From contig DLAJ01000005.1 of NCBI GenBank assembly GCA_002493905.1, forward strand, positions 5,438-58,011: a stretch of 52,574 bases of DNA. Reading direction: 5' to 3'. The translations under genes were made by a program, and so were the position numbers. The notes below the pieces were generated by a model. That model searched no databases. It was not told the DNA's origin and was given only the letters and a program-made list of their open reading frames with translations. Below are positions 35,538 to 44,359 of the stretch, piece after piece (position 1 is the first letter of the stretch; every line of letters starts with the position of its first letter). The stretch comes from Lachnospiraceae bacterium UBA7050 (lineage in GTDB: Bacteria; Bacillota; Clostridia; Lachnospirales; Lachnospiraceae).

Positions 35538-36176
35538 ATGCTGAAAATCGGCAGGATGGTAATAGGTGCCGTCCAGACAAACTGTTATTTTGTATATGAG
35601 GAAGAACAGAAGGGCGCCATGAAGGATGTGATTGTATTTGATGCGCCCGATCAGGGTGCAACCATCTACCAGCGCTTGAAGGCAAAGGGCTTTCATGTCG
35701 CGGGGATTCTTCTGACCCATGCGCATTTCGACCATATCTGGGGCGTGCAGGAGCTGCGTGCAAAATCGGGCGCGAAGGTGTATGCCTTAGAGGAGGAACG
35801 TCCCTTATGCGAGAGCGCAGACTTAAACGTTTCTGCCGACACGGGCAGGGCATGCACGATTAAGCCCAATGAGTATGTAAAAGACGGACAGGAGCTGACG
35901 ATTGCGGGCATGACATGCCAGGTGATCGCCACGCCCGGACATACGGTCGGGAGCTGCTGCTATTATTTTAAGGAGGCGGGTTTTTTAGTCAGCGGCGATA
36001 CGCTGTTTGCAGAGTCGGTCGGAAGAAGCGATCTGCCGACGGGAAGCGCGGGAGAGCTTGTCCGTTCCGTCAAAGAAAAGCTGTTTACTCTGCCAGATGA
36101 GACGAAAGTTTATCCGGGGCACGGAGACGCGACAACGATCGGACATGAAAAGCAGTATAATCCGTTCTGTGTGTGA
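35538..36176 (+). CDS. metallo-beta-lactamase-fold hydrolase (glyoxalase II-like)
   Basis: The 212-residue cytoplasmic enzyme has the metal motif THAHFDHIWG (H61, H63, D65, H66). H135 in TPGHTVGS, an Asp in LVSGDTLF and a late H in YPGHGD complete the di-metal site. These features suit small thioester or glyoxalase II-like hydrolases, but the substrate is unknown. ATG 35538 is 11 bases behind AAGGAG. An ATG at 35528 is out of frame. Its position between relA and hemZ is a conserved neighbourhood in Clostridia. Confidence 0.9.
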   Translation: MLKIGRMVIGAVQTNCYFVYEEEQKGAMKDVIVFDAPDQGATIYQRLKAKGFHVAGILLTHAHFDHIWGVQELRAKSGAKVYALEEERPLCESADLNVSADTGRACTIKPNEYVKDGQELTIAGMTCQVIATPGHTVGSCCYYFKEAGFLVSGDTLFAESVGRSDLPTGSAGELVRSVKEKLFTLPDETKVYPGHGDATTIGHEKQYNPFCV

Positions 36177-36206
36177 GCATATGGAGAGCGGATTGACAGC
36201 CGGAGG

Positions 36207-36247
36207 GAAACGGAGCGGTTACTTTTAGTAAGCTGCATTCCGTTTTC
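36207..36247 (+). terminator. possible terminator between the MBL gene and hemZ
   Basis: GAAACGGA (36207-36214) against TCCGTTTTC (36239-36247), with a TTAC/GTAA helix inside and T-rich 3' side. The stem is imperfect; read-through to hemZ is likely. Confidence 0.4.
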
Positions 36248-36299
36248 ATAAAAAGGTGTTTGCGCAGGAGAAACAGACATCGAAGAGGAGCAGAATATC

Positions 36300-37757
36300 A
36301 TGCGGCAGGTTTTAGCGGTTTCCTGTAATCGGGAAAGCTTTGAATATGATACGCATGCGCTCGTGCAGTCCTTTTATCCGGAAAGGCAGGTAAAGGTGCT
36401 GCTGCCTGAGCGGTGGGAGGAGCAGGGCGTCACGGCGGATATTGTCATTACAATCTTAAATGGGCAGGCGCGGATGAAGTTTTCCATACAGGCAGCCCGT
36501 GAGTATACAGTCCCTCTTCCTGCGGATAAGGAGGGCGGAAAGGCGGTATGGAAGCGCTTTCTTTATGAGACGCTCTGCGCCGAAACTAAGCGGACGCTGC
36601 CGTGGGGGAACCTGACGGGGATACGTCCGACGAAGCTTGCAATGGAAATGCTGGAGCAGGGAGCGTCCGGGGAGGACGTCCTTCTTTTTTTGCAGAAAGA
36701 GCATTTTGTGAGCAGTGAAAAAGCGGCGCTCTGTCTGGACATCGCACAGCGCGAGAAAAAGATTTTAGCGCAGCTTGACCGGACTGACGGTTACAGCCTC
36801 TATATCGGGATTCCGTTCTGCCCGACAACCTGTTTATACTGCTCGTTTACCTCCTATCCGGTGAGTGTGTGGGAAAAGAGGATGGACGCCTATCTTGACT
36901 GCCTTGCAAAAGAAATTGATTATGTAAAGGAAGCGTTTCACGGCAGAGTGCCTGAGACGATTTATATCGGCGGCGGTACACCGACAAGTCTTTCGCCGGA
37001 GCGCTTAGAACGTCTGCTTTCCAAACTGGAAGAGTCGTTTGCACTTGAAAAAGTAAAGGAATTTACGGTGGAGGCGGGGCGTGCCGACAGCATTACAAGG
37101 GAGAAGCTCCGCGTCATCAGAAGTCATCATGTTACGCGGATTTCGGTCAATCCGCAGACGATGAAGGATGAGACGCTGCACATCATCGGCAGAAGGCATA
37201 CCGCCGCCCAGGTCCGGGAGGCGTTTCTCATGGCGAGGGAGGAAGGCTTTGACAATATCAACATGGATTTGATCTTAGGGCTGCCCGGAGAGACCGTGGA
37301 GGATGTGCGGCGGACGATTGAGGCGGTCAAAGAGCTTTCTCCCGACAGTCTGACCGTGCATTCACTCGCACTGAAGCGTGCTTCCAAGCTTGGGCAGTGG
37401 ATTGAGGAAAACGGGATTACAATGCTTTCCAATACGGACGAGACGATGGCGGCTGCCGCGGCGGGCGCCGCTGAAATGGGAATGAAGCCGTATTATTTGT
37501 ACCGGCAGAAAAACATGTCCGGCAATTTTGAGAACACCGGCTATGCGCTGCCCGGAAAAAACGGCATTTACAATATCCTGATCATGGAGGAGAAACAGAC
37601 CATCGTGGCATTGGGCGCCGGAAGCATCTCGAAAAGGGTGTACCCCGACGGGCGGATCGAGCGCTGCGAAAATGTGAAGGATGTGGCTCTCTATATCGAA
37701 AAAATCGACGAAATGATCGAGAGGAAGCGGAGACTGCTGTTGGAGGAAGGACACTGA
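36300..37757 (+). CDS. hemZ: oxygen-independent coproporphyrinogen dehydrogenase-like radical SAM protein
   Basis: The 485-residue radical SAM enzyme of the HemN/HemZ group has an N-terminal extension of about 160 residues. The iron-sulfur motif is CPTTCLYC (C174, C178, C181) within IGIPFCPTTCLYCSFTSYP. Then follow IYIGGGTPTSL, VEAGRADSIT, RISVNPQTM, INMDLILGLPGET and VTVHSLALKRAS-like motifs. HemZ is annotated in Bacillus as a coproporphyrinogen III dehydrogenase; the actual substrate in anaerobic Clostridia is uncertain. ATG 36300 follows GAGGAG. In many relatives hisS follows; here a chemoreceptor follows instead. Confidence 0.92.
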   Translation: MRQVLAVSCNRESFEYDTHALVQSFYPERQVKVLLPERWEEQGVTADIVITILNGQARMKFSIQAAREYTVPLPADKEGGKAVWKRFLYETLCAETKRTLPWGNLTGIRPTKLAMEMLEQGASGEDVLLFLQKEHFVSSEKAALCLDIAQREKKILAQLDRTDGYSLYIGIPFCPTTCLYCSFTSYPVSVWEKRMDAYLDCLAKEIDYVKEAFHGRVPETIYIGGGTPTSLSPERLERLLSKLEESFALEKVKEFTVEAGRADSITREKLRVIRSHHVTRISVNPQTMKDETLHIIGRRHTAAQVREAFLMAREEGFDNINMDLILGLPGETVEDVRRTIEAVKELSPDSLTVHSLALKRASKLGQWIEENGITMLSNTDETMAAAAAGAAEMGMKPYYLYRQKNMSGNFENTGYALPGKNGIYNILIMEEKQTIVALGAGSISKRVYPDGRIERCENVKDVALYIEKIDEMIERKRRLLLEEGH

Positions 37758-37841
37758 CACGGGAAAATCGTTATTTAGTGTAAAAGGCTTTTCTAACAAA
37801 AACAACTAATCTTGAAATGCAAATTTGGAGGGGTGGATTCT

Positions 37842-39404
37842 ATGGTAAACGAGGCTGAGTTTCGAAAGGCTAATAACTATTCTTTGAAATGTATGCGCGT
37901 CACTTTTATTGTAATGGTGATAGCATGGATATTGAACGTGCTGCACATTTTTATTGTGGATCAGACCATTATGAATAATGCGCTTATCGGTGCGGTGATA
38001 TTTGTACTGTTGGGACATGCTGTGAAATATATAATTGGTTTTGAAAAGGCGGTATCTAATTATATCATGCTTTTTTTGCTGGTAGTCATGATTTCCTTTG
38101 CAAACTCGGAACTGGCTTATCATGCGACTCTCTTTATGATTTTTCCTATGGTAATTTCCATTGTCTATACTGACAAAAAATATAAAAGCTTTACTTTTAT
38201 ATTGACCATTGGCGGTTTTTTTCTTTCCGTTATCGGCGGATATTATTGGGGACTGTGTGATGCCAATACCTTGATTCTGACGACCACAACCTCAGCCGGG
38301 GAAGCGGAAATACTCTTGGCAGGAGCAGTTACCATAAATACGGATATTGTAAAAATTATCTTGTTCTTTGTAATTCCCAGAATCATGGCGTTGGTAGGAT
38401 TTAACTCTCTCTTAAATTATATTAAAAATACCCTTTTGGAAAAGATTCAAAAAGAGCAGGAGGGTATACAGATGGCGGAACTTCTCAAAAAGTGTGAATC
38501 CGCCTCAGAGGAGCTGGTTACGATGGTGGGAGACGTGGAAGAAAATCTGGAGAACTCCCGGCATGCCAATGAACAGATTGTTTCTTCTGCCCGTGATACC
38601 TCCGCAGATTGTGATGAAAGCCGTAATCAGGTGGTGCGTATTCAGGAAAGCGTTTCGGAAATGACAGAGGCGATTGATGGTATCTATCAAAATACCAAAG
38701 AAATGTTTAAGATATCCGAGAATGTTACCAGCCATACCTTGGGGGTTGTCAAGACGATGGATGTGGCGGTGGACGCCATGCATCAGATTAAAGAAACGGC
38801 AAATCAGACCGGAGCATCGATCAACCAGTTGGAGAATGGAATCGACGAGATTACTAATTTTGTTGGACAGATTTCCGAAATTTCCGCGCAGACCAATCTT
38901 TTGGCTCTGAATGCGAGCATTGAAGCGGCACGAGCCGGGGAACACGGCAGGGGCTTTGCGGTTGTGGCGGGTAATGTACAGCAGTTGGCGGAACAGTCCA
39001 AAGCGGCAAGCAGTTCTATTCAGGAACTGGTTCCGAAGATTCTGTCTAAGCTGGAGGGTGTAAAATCGATCAATGAGCAGAATCGTTTATCCGTTGAGTC
39101 GGGAATTGACAAGCTATTAGATGCGAAGAACAAAGCAGAGTCTTTAGGGGACATGCAGAAAGATTCCATAACGATGACGGAGCAGATCGTAGAGCGCGGC
39201 AACAAGACCAGATCGTATAGTGAGCAGGTGCGCGATATGGCTCTTTCTCTGGACGAGTTGGTTTCAAACTTTAAGAATAGGGCAGATGAGATCGTAGATG
39301 GCGCCAACAATGAAGGAGAGATCACGGGTATGACGGAAGCGTCCTTTGCAAGAGTAAAGGACATTGCTGAGGAATTGCTGACCTTGTCCCGTGCATCTAT
39401 ATAA
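37842..39404 (+). CDS. methyl-accepting chemotaxis protein, polytopic N-terminus
   Basis: The 520-residue product has about six transmembrane segments in residues 20-210 with only short loops, then a cytoplasmic signalling coiled coil. The kinase-contact tip is TNLLALNASIEAARAGE near 350-366. There is no periplasmic Cache-like domain and no clear HAMP, so the stimulus is probably sensed within the membrane. ATG 37842 follows GGAGGGG by eight bases. It is an apparent single-gene unit. Its base composition is more A/T-rich than the neighbours, which could reflect later acquisition. Confidence 0.9.
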   Translation: MVNEAEFRKANNYSLKCMRVTFIVMVIAWILNVLHIFIVDQTIMNNALIGAVIFVLLGHAVKYIIGFEKAVSNYIMLFLLVVMISFANSELAYHATLFMIFPMVISIVYTDKKYKSFTFILTIGGFFLSVIGGYYWGLCDANTLILTTTTSAGEAEILLAGAVTINTDIVKIILFFVIPRIMALVGFNSLLNYIKNTLLEKIQKEQEGIQMAELLKKCESASEELVTMVGDVEENLENSRHANEQIVSSARDTSADCDESRNQVVRIQESVSEMTEAIDGIYQNTKEMFKISENVTSHTLGVVKTMDVAVDAMHQIKETANQTGASINQLENGIDEITNFVGQISEISAQTNLLALNASIEAARAGEHGRGFAVVAGNVQQLAEQSKAASSSIQELVPKILSKLEGVKSINEQNRLSVESGIDKLLDAKNKAESLGDMQKDSITMTEQIVERGNKTRSYSEQVRDMALSLDELVSNFKNRADEIVDGANNEGEITGMTEASFARVKDIAEELLTLSRASI

Positions 39405-39783
39405 CCGTCCTGTTTTTCAAAAAGAGGAAGCGATGAACGATGGCACAGGAACTGCGGAAATGGAACCAGAATGCCTGCCCCAGCCATAGCTTTTTCCTAT
39501 AACAGATTCCAGATTATAGATATTATACAAAGAAAAACAGGATGGTTATAATCTTGTTATGTACGATAGAACTTGGGAGCTCATGATTTTTATGCCGGGA
39601 AACGAACGACGGCATAACTGTTTATGAGATGTCTGCCGGCTGTCGGAGAACGGGTGCGGTATCAGGCTGCCAGCAAAGCCTATAGAAACGATAGACATAC
39701 TAAGAAATAAAAGAATGCTAAAAATGATCTGATCGCGGATATAAAGCAGGCAATAGAATCGTTTGTATAAAGAGGATGTTTGT
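39405..39783. other. 379-base non-coding stretch with one hairpin
   Basis: No credible gene. A 20-codon frame at 39440-39502 has a weak ribosome site and may be a fragment. A hairpin TTATGCCG/CGGCATAA (39590-39597, 39610-39617) is the only clear structure. The rest seems degraded, matching the remnant-rich region that follows. Confidence 0.55.
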
Positions 39784-41016
39784 ATGCAGGAAGAAAAATT
39801 TGATTTTGATACACTGGTGGAAAGAAGGGGCACCGACTGCCTGAAATATGATTTTGCTTTAAGGCGTGGAAAACCGCAAAATGTCCTGCCTCTCTGGGTG
39901 GCAGATATGGATTTCAGGACGTCGGAAAAGATCATTGCAGCCATCTGCCGGAGAGCGGAGCATGGAATCTTCGGCTATACCGAGAGCGGCGACCGTTATT
40001 TTGACGCTGTGGCAGGGTGGATGAGCAGGAGGCATGGCTGGAAAATCAAAAAGGACTGGCTTGTGAAAACGCCGGGAGTCGTATTTGCGCTGGCTATGGC
40101 GGTAAAAGCGTTCACGGAAGCTGGCGACAGGGTTTTGATCCAACAGCCGGTATATTATCCGTTTTCGGAAATGATCAAAGATAATGGCAGGGAAGTGGTC
40201 AGCAGCGATTTGATTCTGGGCGCAGACGGGAAGTATCATATTGATTTTGAAGACTTTGAAAGAAAAGCGGCGGAGGAAAAAACATCCCTCTTTTTGCTGT
40301 GCAGTCCCCATAATCCGGTAGGAAGGGTGTGGACGGAGGAAGAACTGCTGAAAATAGGTGAAATATGCCTGAAGCATCACGTTACCGTTGTGAGCGATGA
40401 GATCCATGAGGATTTTGTGTGGGGAACAAGGAAGCATATCGTGTTTGCAAATCTGAGAAAGGAGTTTGAAGACCTGTCCATTACCTGTACCTCCCCGGCG
40501 AAAACGTTTAATCTTTCAGGGCTTCAGGTATCCAATATTTTGATTCCCAGCGAAAAGCTGCGCGCAAGGTTCCAAAAACAGATTGCGGCAGCGGGATATA
40601 GTCAGCTCAATACCATGGGCCTTACTGCCTGTGAAGCGGCGTATTGTTATGGAGACGACTGGTATGATGCAATGATGGAGTATGTGTCAGGCAACATCCG
40701 GTTTATGAAGTCGTATCTGGAAAGAGAGCTGCCACAGCTTACCATGACGGAGCCGGAAGGAACTTATCTTGTCTGGGTAGATTTCAGAAGGCTGGGCATG
40801 TCTGAACCGGAATTGGAAAGGCTCATCGTAAAAAAGGCGAATCTGTGGCTGGATTCCGGGACCATTTTTGGAAAAGCCAGTGAGGGGTTTGAGAGATTTA
40901 ATGCGGCCTGTCCGAGAGTGATTTTGGAAAAAGCACTGGAACAGCTAAAAAGGGCAGTTCAGCATCAAGAAGCAGATTTACAGCCTTCTATAACCTCCGG
41001 TTATAGAAGGCTGTAA
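39784..41016 (+). CDS. PatB/MalY-type aminotransferase (C-S lyase)
   Basis: The 410-residue PLP enzyme is of fold type I. It begins with the family pattern FDFDTLVERRGTDCLKYD and contains LWVADMDFRTS, CSPHNPVGRVW, VVSDEIHEDF and the PLP lysine K240 in SPAKTFNLSGLQ. PatB/MalY proteins are usually cystathionine beta-lyases releasing homocysteine, ammonia and pyruvate. The Fe-S genes downstream fit a sulfur theme. ATG 39784 follows AGAGGATG. The last 12 codons are encoded by a perfect hairpin. Confidence 0.92.
   Translation: MQEEKFDFDTLVERRGTDCLKYDFALRRGKPQNVLPLWVADMDFRTSEKIIAAICRRAEHGIFGYTESGDRYFDAVAGWMSRRHGWKIKKDWLVKTPGVVFALAMAVKAFTEAGDRVLIQQPVYYPFSEMIKDNGREVVSSDLILGADGKYHIDFEDFERKAAEEKTSLFLLCSPHNPVGRVWTEEELLKIGEICLKHHVTVVSDEIHEDFVWGTRKHIVFANLRKEFEDLSITCTSPAKTFNLSGLQVSNILIPSEKLRARFQKQIAAAGYSQLNTMGLTACEAAYCYGDDWYDAMMEYVSGNIRFMKSYLERELPQLTMTEPEGTYLVWVDFRRLGMSEPELERLIVKKANLWLDSGTIFGKASEGFERFNAACPRVILEKALEQLKRAVQHQEADLQPSITSGYRRL
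40978..41016. terminator. perfect 18-base hairpin at the PatB stop
   Basis: TTACAGCCTTCTATAACC (40978-40995), 3-base loop TCC, GGTTATAGAAGGCTGTAA (40999-41016). The final TAA is the stop codon. No T-run follows, so it may be a palindromic insertion or a structural 3' end rather than a classical terminator. Confidence 0.75.
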
Positions 41017-41047
41017 GGAAAACGAAAGAATATATGGGAAAAAATGG

Positions 41048-41076
41048 TTGACAGGTATGAAGCGTGGCAATATAAT
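41048..41076 (+). promoter_or_regulatory. perfect-consensus sigma-A promoter
   Basis: TTGACA (41048-41053), 17 bases, TATAAT (41071-41076): both hexamers and the spacer match consensus exactly. Transcription would pass through two gene remnants and into nifS, leaving a leader of about 420 bases. Confidence 0.88.
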
Positions 41077-41183
41077 GGGTCTCGACATAAAACATATAAA
41101 GTCTATCTACTATATAGGTTATAAACCGAAAGCAGGTCAGGAAAAGAATGCCGGGAACCATAGGGAAAATTGGAGGCGTATGA

Positions 41184-41351
41184 ATGGGCGGCGCAGGAAT
41201 CAACAGAGTTGTGGAACGTTTCATAAAACTTTCGGGTTTTGACAGCGAATCGTTTCATGAAAGAGAGATCGCAGAATACATCATCGGGAAATATCTCGAA
41301 GAGCCTGCAGGGGGCATTTATGTGCCTGTCGGGAGCCGTTCCCTTTTATGA
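41184..41351 (+). pseudogene. N-terminal fragment of an M20 (PepT-like) peptidase
   Basis: The 55-codon frame starts at ATG 41184 behind GGAGG. INRVVERFIKLSGFDSESFH and the following EREIAEYIIGKYLEE resemble the first helix of tripeptidase-like M20 enzymes. The sequence then breaks off into unrelated residues. The zinc-binding core is absent, so it cannot be functional. The family call rests on a short match. Confidence 0.5.
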
Positions 41352-41484
41352 AAAACTGGGATATAAAGAAAGGCATGATATGAATCCACGGACCCTTGAG
41401 CCTAAAAAGGACGGAGAGGAAGAACCGGCTGGGGACCCAAGGTTTGTCTGTGTATATATGGAAAAGATTGCAGGAAATTCATAG
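41329..41484 (+). pseudogene. C-terminal fragment of a GNAT acetyltransferase
   Basis: The frame reads SGAVPFYEKLGYKERHDMN and ends FVCVYMEKIAG, like the final strands of a GNAT fold. The acetyl-CoA binding part is missing. It is in another frame from the preceding peptidase fragment and meets it near 41310-41330, which suggests a deletion junction. Confidence 0.6.
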
Positions 41485-41505
41485 CGAATATTTGGAGGAT
41501 CAGCA

Positions 41506-42684
41506 ATGGACAGGTTCATCTATTTGGATAATGCGGCAACGACGAGGGTAAAGGACGAGGTATATGAATCCATGCAGCCATATTTTACAGAATGGTATGG
41601 AAACCCGTCCAGCATATACCGTTTTGCAGGAGAGAGCAGGAAAGCGATTGAAAACGCAAGAGCCGTGACAGCAGATTTCCTGAACGCGAAACCGGAAGAG
41701 ATTTATTTTACGGGGGGCGGCAGCGAATCGGATAACTGGGCGCTGAAAGCGGCTGCCTTTGCAAACCGCGGCAAAGGAAAACATATCATAACTTCCACGA
41801 TCGAACATCATGCAATTCTGCATACCTGCAGGTATCTGGAAAAGCTTGGCTTTGAGATTACTTATGTGAAGGTGGACGAAAACGGTGTCATAAAGCTGGA
41901 CGAATTAAAAGCGGCAGTCAGAAAGGACACAATCCTTATTACCATTATGTTTGCGAACAACGAGATTGGGACGATCCAGCCAATCCGGGAAATCGGAGAG
42001 CTTGCACACAGAAACGGAATCTTGTTTCATACGGATGCGGTGCAGGCATACGGACATGAGCGTATTGATGTGGAAGAACTCCATATTGACCTGTTGAGCG
42101 CAAGCGGCCATAAAATGAACGGACCGAAGGGCGTGGGCATTCTGTATATCCGTAATTCGGTAAAAATCGGTTCGTTCATCCATGGAGGGGCGCAGGAGCG
42201 GGGCAGGAGGGCAGGGACCTACAATACTCCGGGAATCGTCGGCTTTGGAAAGGCAACGGAAATAGCAAAGAGGGAGCTTGAAAAGAGGCGCGGCTGCGAA
42301 AGCGGATTAAGGGATTACCTGATAGACCGGGTACTTGCGGAGATACCGTATACCAGACTGAACGGGCACAGGAGCAGGCGGCTTTCCAACAATGCGAACT
42401 TTTCCTTCCGGTTTATTGAAGGGGAATCCCTGCTGATACTGCTTGACCAAAAGAATATTGCGGCATCCAGCGGCTCTGCCTGTACCTCGGGCTCGCTCGA
42501 TCCCTCCCATGTATTGCTTGCGATCGGGCTTCCGCATGAAATCGCACACGGCTCTCTCCGTCTGACGCTTTCAGAGGAAACCACCAAAGAGGAGCTGGAC
42601 TATGTCGTTGAGGAATTAAAAAAAATCGTGGAGAGGCTTCGCAGCATGTCGCCGCTTTATGAGGACTTTGTAAAGAAAGCCTAA
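41506..42684 (+). CDS. nifS: cysteine desulfurase
   Basis: This enzyme takes sulfur from cysteine as a persulfide for Fe-S cluster assembly and tRNA thiolation. The 392-residue PLP protein shows YLDNAATTRV, FTGGGSESDNWAL, TIEHHAILHTC, the PLP lysine K203 in SGHKMNGPKG and the active-site C326 in SSGSACTSG, a class I arrangement. ATG 41506 follows TTGGAGG. It is 77 bases ahead of nifU, and the pair is the usual Clostridia Fe-S unit. It may also have served the truncated mnmA. Confidence 0.97.
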   Translation: MDRFIYLDNAATTRVKDEVYESMQPYFTEWYGNPSSIYRFAGESRKAIENARAVTADFLNAKPEEIYFTGGGSESDNWALKAAAFANRGKGKHIITSTIEHHAILHTCRYLEKLGFEITYVKVDENGVIKLDELKAAVRKDTILITIMFANNEIGTIQPIREIGELAHRNGILFHTDAVQAYGHERIDVEELHIDLLSASGHKMNGPKGVGILYIRNSVKIGSFIHGGAQERGRRAGTYNTPGIVGFGKATEIAKRELEKRRGCESGLRDYLIDRVLAEIPYTRLNGHRSRRLSNNANFSFRFIEGESLLILLDQKNIAASSGSACTSGSLDPSHVLLAIGLPHEIAHGSLRLTLSEETTKEELDYVVEELKKIVERLRSMSPLYEDFVKKA

Positions 42685-42761
42685 AAGAAAATCCCAAAGA
42701 AAATCCAAAAGAAAACACGCCCGATCTGTCGGCAAAATAAAGAAATGGAGATGGGGAAATA

Positions 42762-43328
42762 ATGAGTCAGATTATCGAATACAGTGAAAAGGTCATGGAT
42801 CACTTTCATCATCCAAGGAATGTCGGGGAGATAGAAAATGCCAGCGGCGTCGGAACCGTCGGGAATGCCAGATGCGGTGATATTATGAGAATCTATCTTG
42901 ACATTGATGAAAACAGGATGATTAAGGACTGCAGGTTTAAGACCTTCGGCTGCGGCGCGGCTGTGGCAACCAGCAGTATGGCGACGGAGTTAATTAAGGG
43001 AAAATCGGTGGAAGAGGCATTAAAGCTTACAAATAAGGCCGTACAGGAGGCACTAGGAGGACTGCCGGCTGTCAAAGTGCACTGTTCTCTTTTGGCGGAG
43101 GAAGCCGTTCATGCGGCTTTGTGGGATTATGCGAAAAAAAACAATTTGCAGCTGGAGGGCTTAAAACCTCCTGTAAACGACATAGAGGAAAGGGATCGTT
43201 CCGCGGAGGGAAGCCCGGAAACACATTCCGCGGAGGATACCGCGGAAACGCATTCTCCGGAAGGTGCCGCGGAAACGCATTCTCCGGAAGATACCCCGGA
43301 AACGTTTTACGCAAAGCCGGGTGAATAA
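42762..43328 (+). CDS. nifU: NifU/IscU-like Fe-S scaffold with C-terminal repeat tail
   Basis: The scaffold on which Fe-S clusters are built with sulfur from NifS. Residues 1 to about 135 are the normal IscU-type domain with ligands C38 (NARCGD, D40), C64 (TFGCGA) and C108 (KVHCSL). The family usually ends near 145. Here about 50 extra residues form an acidic tail of 9-residue repeats (ETHSPEDTA-type). The tail has no known function and looks like a repeat expansion. ATG 42762 follows GGAGATGGGG. The next gene starts two bases after its stop. Confidence 0.95.
   Translation: MSQIIEYSEKVMDHFHHPRNVGEIENASGVGTVGNARCGDIMRIYLDIDENRMIKDCRFKTFGCGAAVATSSMATELIKGKSVEEALKLTNKAVQEALGGLPAVKVHCSLLAEEAVHAALWDYAKKNNLQLEGLKPPVNDIEERDRSAEGSPETHSAEDTAETHSPEGAAETHSPEDTPETFYAKPGE
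43218..43304 (+). repeat. 27-base tandem repeats in nifU
   Basis: Three full units (43218-43244, 43245-43271, 43272-43298) and a partial one encode E-T-H-S-x-E-x-x-x. The units differ by a few bases, mostly keeping charge, so the array is not brand new. Confidence 0.85.
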
Positions 43329-43330
43329 GG

Positions 43331-43513
43331 ATGCGGAAGAAGAAGGTCGTTGTCGGCATGTCCGGCGGCGTAGATTCATCGACAGCCGCGTATCTGCTAA
43401 AAGAGCAGGGATATGATGTGATTGGCGTGACAATGCAGATCTGGCAGGCTGAAGAGGGACAGTATGACCTGACGATTGACAACACGGATTTTTGTATGTT
43501 AATATTAGACTGA
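43331..43513 (+). pseudogene. mnmA: truncated mnmA (tRNA 2-thiouridylase) N-terminus
   Basis: The first roughly 40 residues match MnmA: KKVVVGMSGGVDSSTAAYLL with the ATP PP-loop SGGVDSS, then YDVIGVTMQIWQ. The usual length is about 360 residues; here it ends after 60 with an unrelated tail. The tail region overlaps the TetR promoter and operator, marking the junction where the rest of mnmA was lost. It follows nifU as in the normal nifS-nifU-mnmA order. The fragment is not expected to work as an enzyme. Confidence 0.85.
43476..43505 (+). promoter_or_regulatory. promoter of the TetR-family gene
   Basis: TTGACA (43476-43481), 18 bases, TAATAT (43500-43505). It lies inside the end of the mnmA stump. 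Confidence 0.75.
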
Positions 43514-43523
43514 CAGTCGGTCT
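43507..43523 (+). promoter_or_regulatory. TetR-type operator
   Basis: AGACTGACAGTCGGTCT is a 17-base palindrome with two mismatched positions around a central A. It directly follows the -10 and precedes the TetR gene, so autorepression is likely. The GACTGAC-type core is familiar from Firmicute TetR regulators. Confidence 0.8.
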
Positions 43524-43551
43524 ATAAGGAGACGTGGGAGCGTACAGAGGA

Positions 43552-44232
43552 ATGCGGATCGTTAAAGAAGCGGAAGAGCGGAAAAATGAAATATTGGACG
43601 CGGCGGAGCGCTTATTTGGAACAAAAGGCTATGACCATACAAGCACCGGCGACATCTTAAATGAGATCGGTATCGCAAGAGGCACGCTTTATTATCATTT
43701 CAAATCCAAAGAGGAAATTCTGGATGCGATGGTTGAGCGCATGACGGGGCGGCTGATTGAAAAGGCAAAGATGATCGCGGCGAAGAAGGAGATACCGGTG
43801 CTGCAGCGTCTTACGGTCATGATCTGCGCGCTCAATGTAAATGATGCCGGTATTGGCAGGGAACTTTTAGAGCAGGTACATAAACCGCAGAATGCCCTGA
43901 TGCACCGCAAAATGGAAAAGAGTCTGTCTGCAGGCATCAATCCGCTGCTCACGGAGCTGGTCAAAGAGGGCATCGCGCAGGGAATCTGCCAGACAGAATA
44001 CCCGGAGGAAGCAGTGGAAATGACCTTCCTGTATGCCAGTACGGTATTTGACGATCTTGCGGAACACAGCGAAGAAGAGAAAAAGAGAAAGATCGCGGCG
44101 TTTATTTATCATCTGGAACGGCTCTTACATATGGAACAGGGCAGCATGAAAGAGGTAATGCTTCCCATTTTTCAGAGGGAGGGGGCAAGGGGAGCAGTCA
44201 GCCTGCCTGATGCGGAAAACCGGATTGAATGA
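43552..44232 (+). CDS. TetR/AcrR-family regulator
   Basis: The 226-residue product has the N-terminal three-helix DNA-binding domain (EILDAAERLFGTKGYDHTS, then GDILNEIGIARGTLYYHFKSKEEIL, residues about 13-56) and a helical ligand domain. ATG 43552 has GGGAG about 11 bases upstream; GTG 43534 is the alternative. The operator at 43507-43523 suggests autoregulation, and the membrane gene 127 bases downstream is a possible target. The effector is unknown. Confidence 0.93.
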   Translation: MRIVKEAEERKNEILDAAERLFGTKGYDHTSTGDILNEIGIARGTLYYHFKSKEEILDAMVERMTGRLIEKAKMIAAKKEIPVLQRLTVMICALNVNDAGIGRELLEQVHKPQNALMHRKMEKSLSAGINPLLTELVKEGIAQGICQTEYPEEAVEMTFLYASTVFDDLAEHSEEEKKRKIAAFIYHLERLLHMEQGSMKEVMLPIFQREGARGAVSLPDAENRIE

Positions 44233-44359
44233 AACGGGATGAAAAGTAAACTTGTGATCTGCAGGACGACAACGGGCAGCCACGAAGCGGCTGAGGCAGT
44301 ATCAGGCGGTTGAAAACGTCTGTCAGGACAATAGAAGCGGAAGGAGCATAGCTGTAAAT

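Noticed and set aside
41105..41122. Palindrome CTATATAG as an Rrf2-type (Fe-S) operator ahead of nifS
   Set aside because: Only eight bases are palindromic and the flanks do not pair.
41048..41242. 64-codon frame starting at the perfect promoter
   Set aside because: The frame includes the promoter itself, has no family features, and conflicts with the peptidase remnant, which has the ribosome site.
44233..44359. 24-codon frame between the TetR and DUF2975 genes
   Set aside because: Too short, no ribosome site, no recognisable features.
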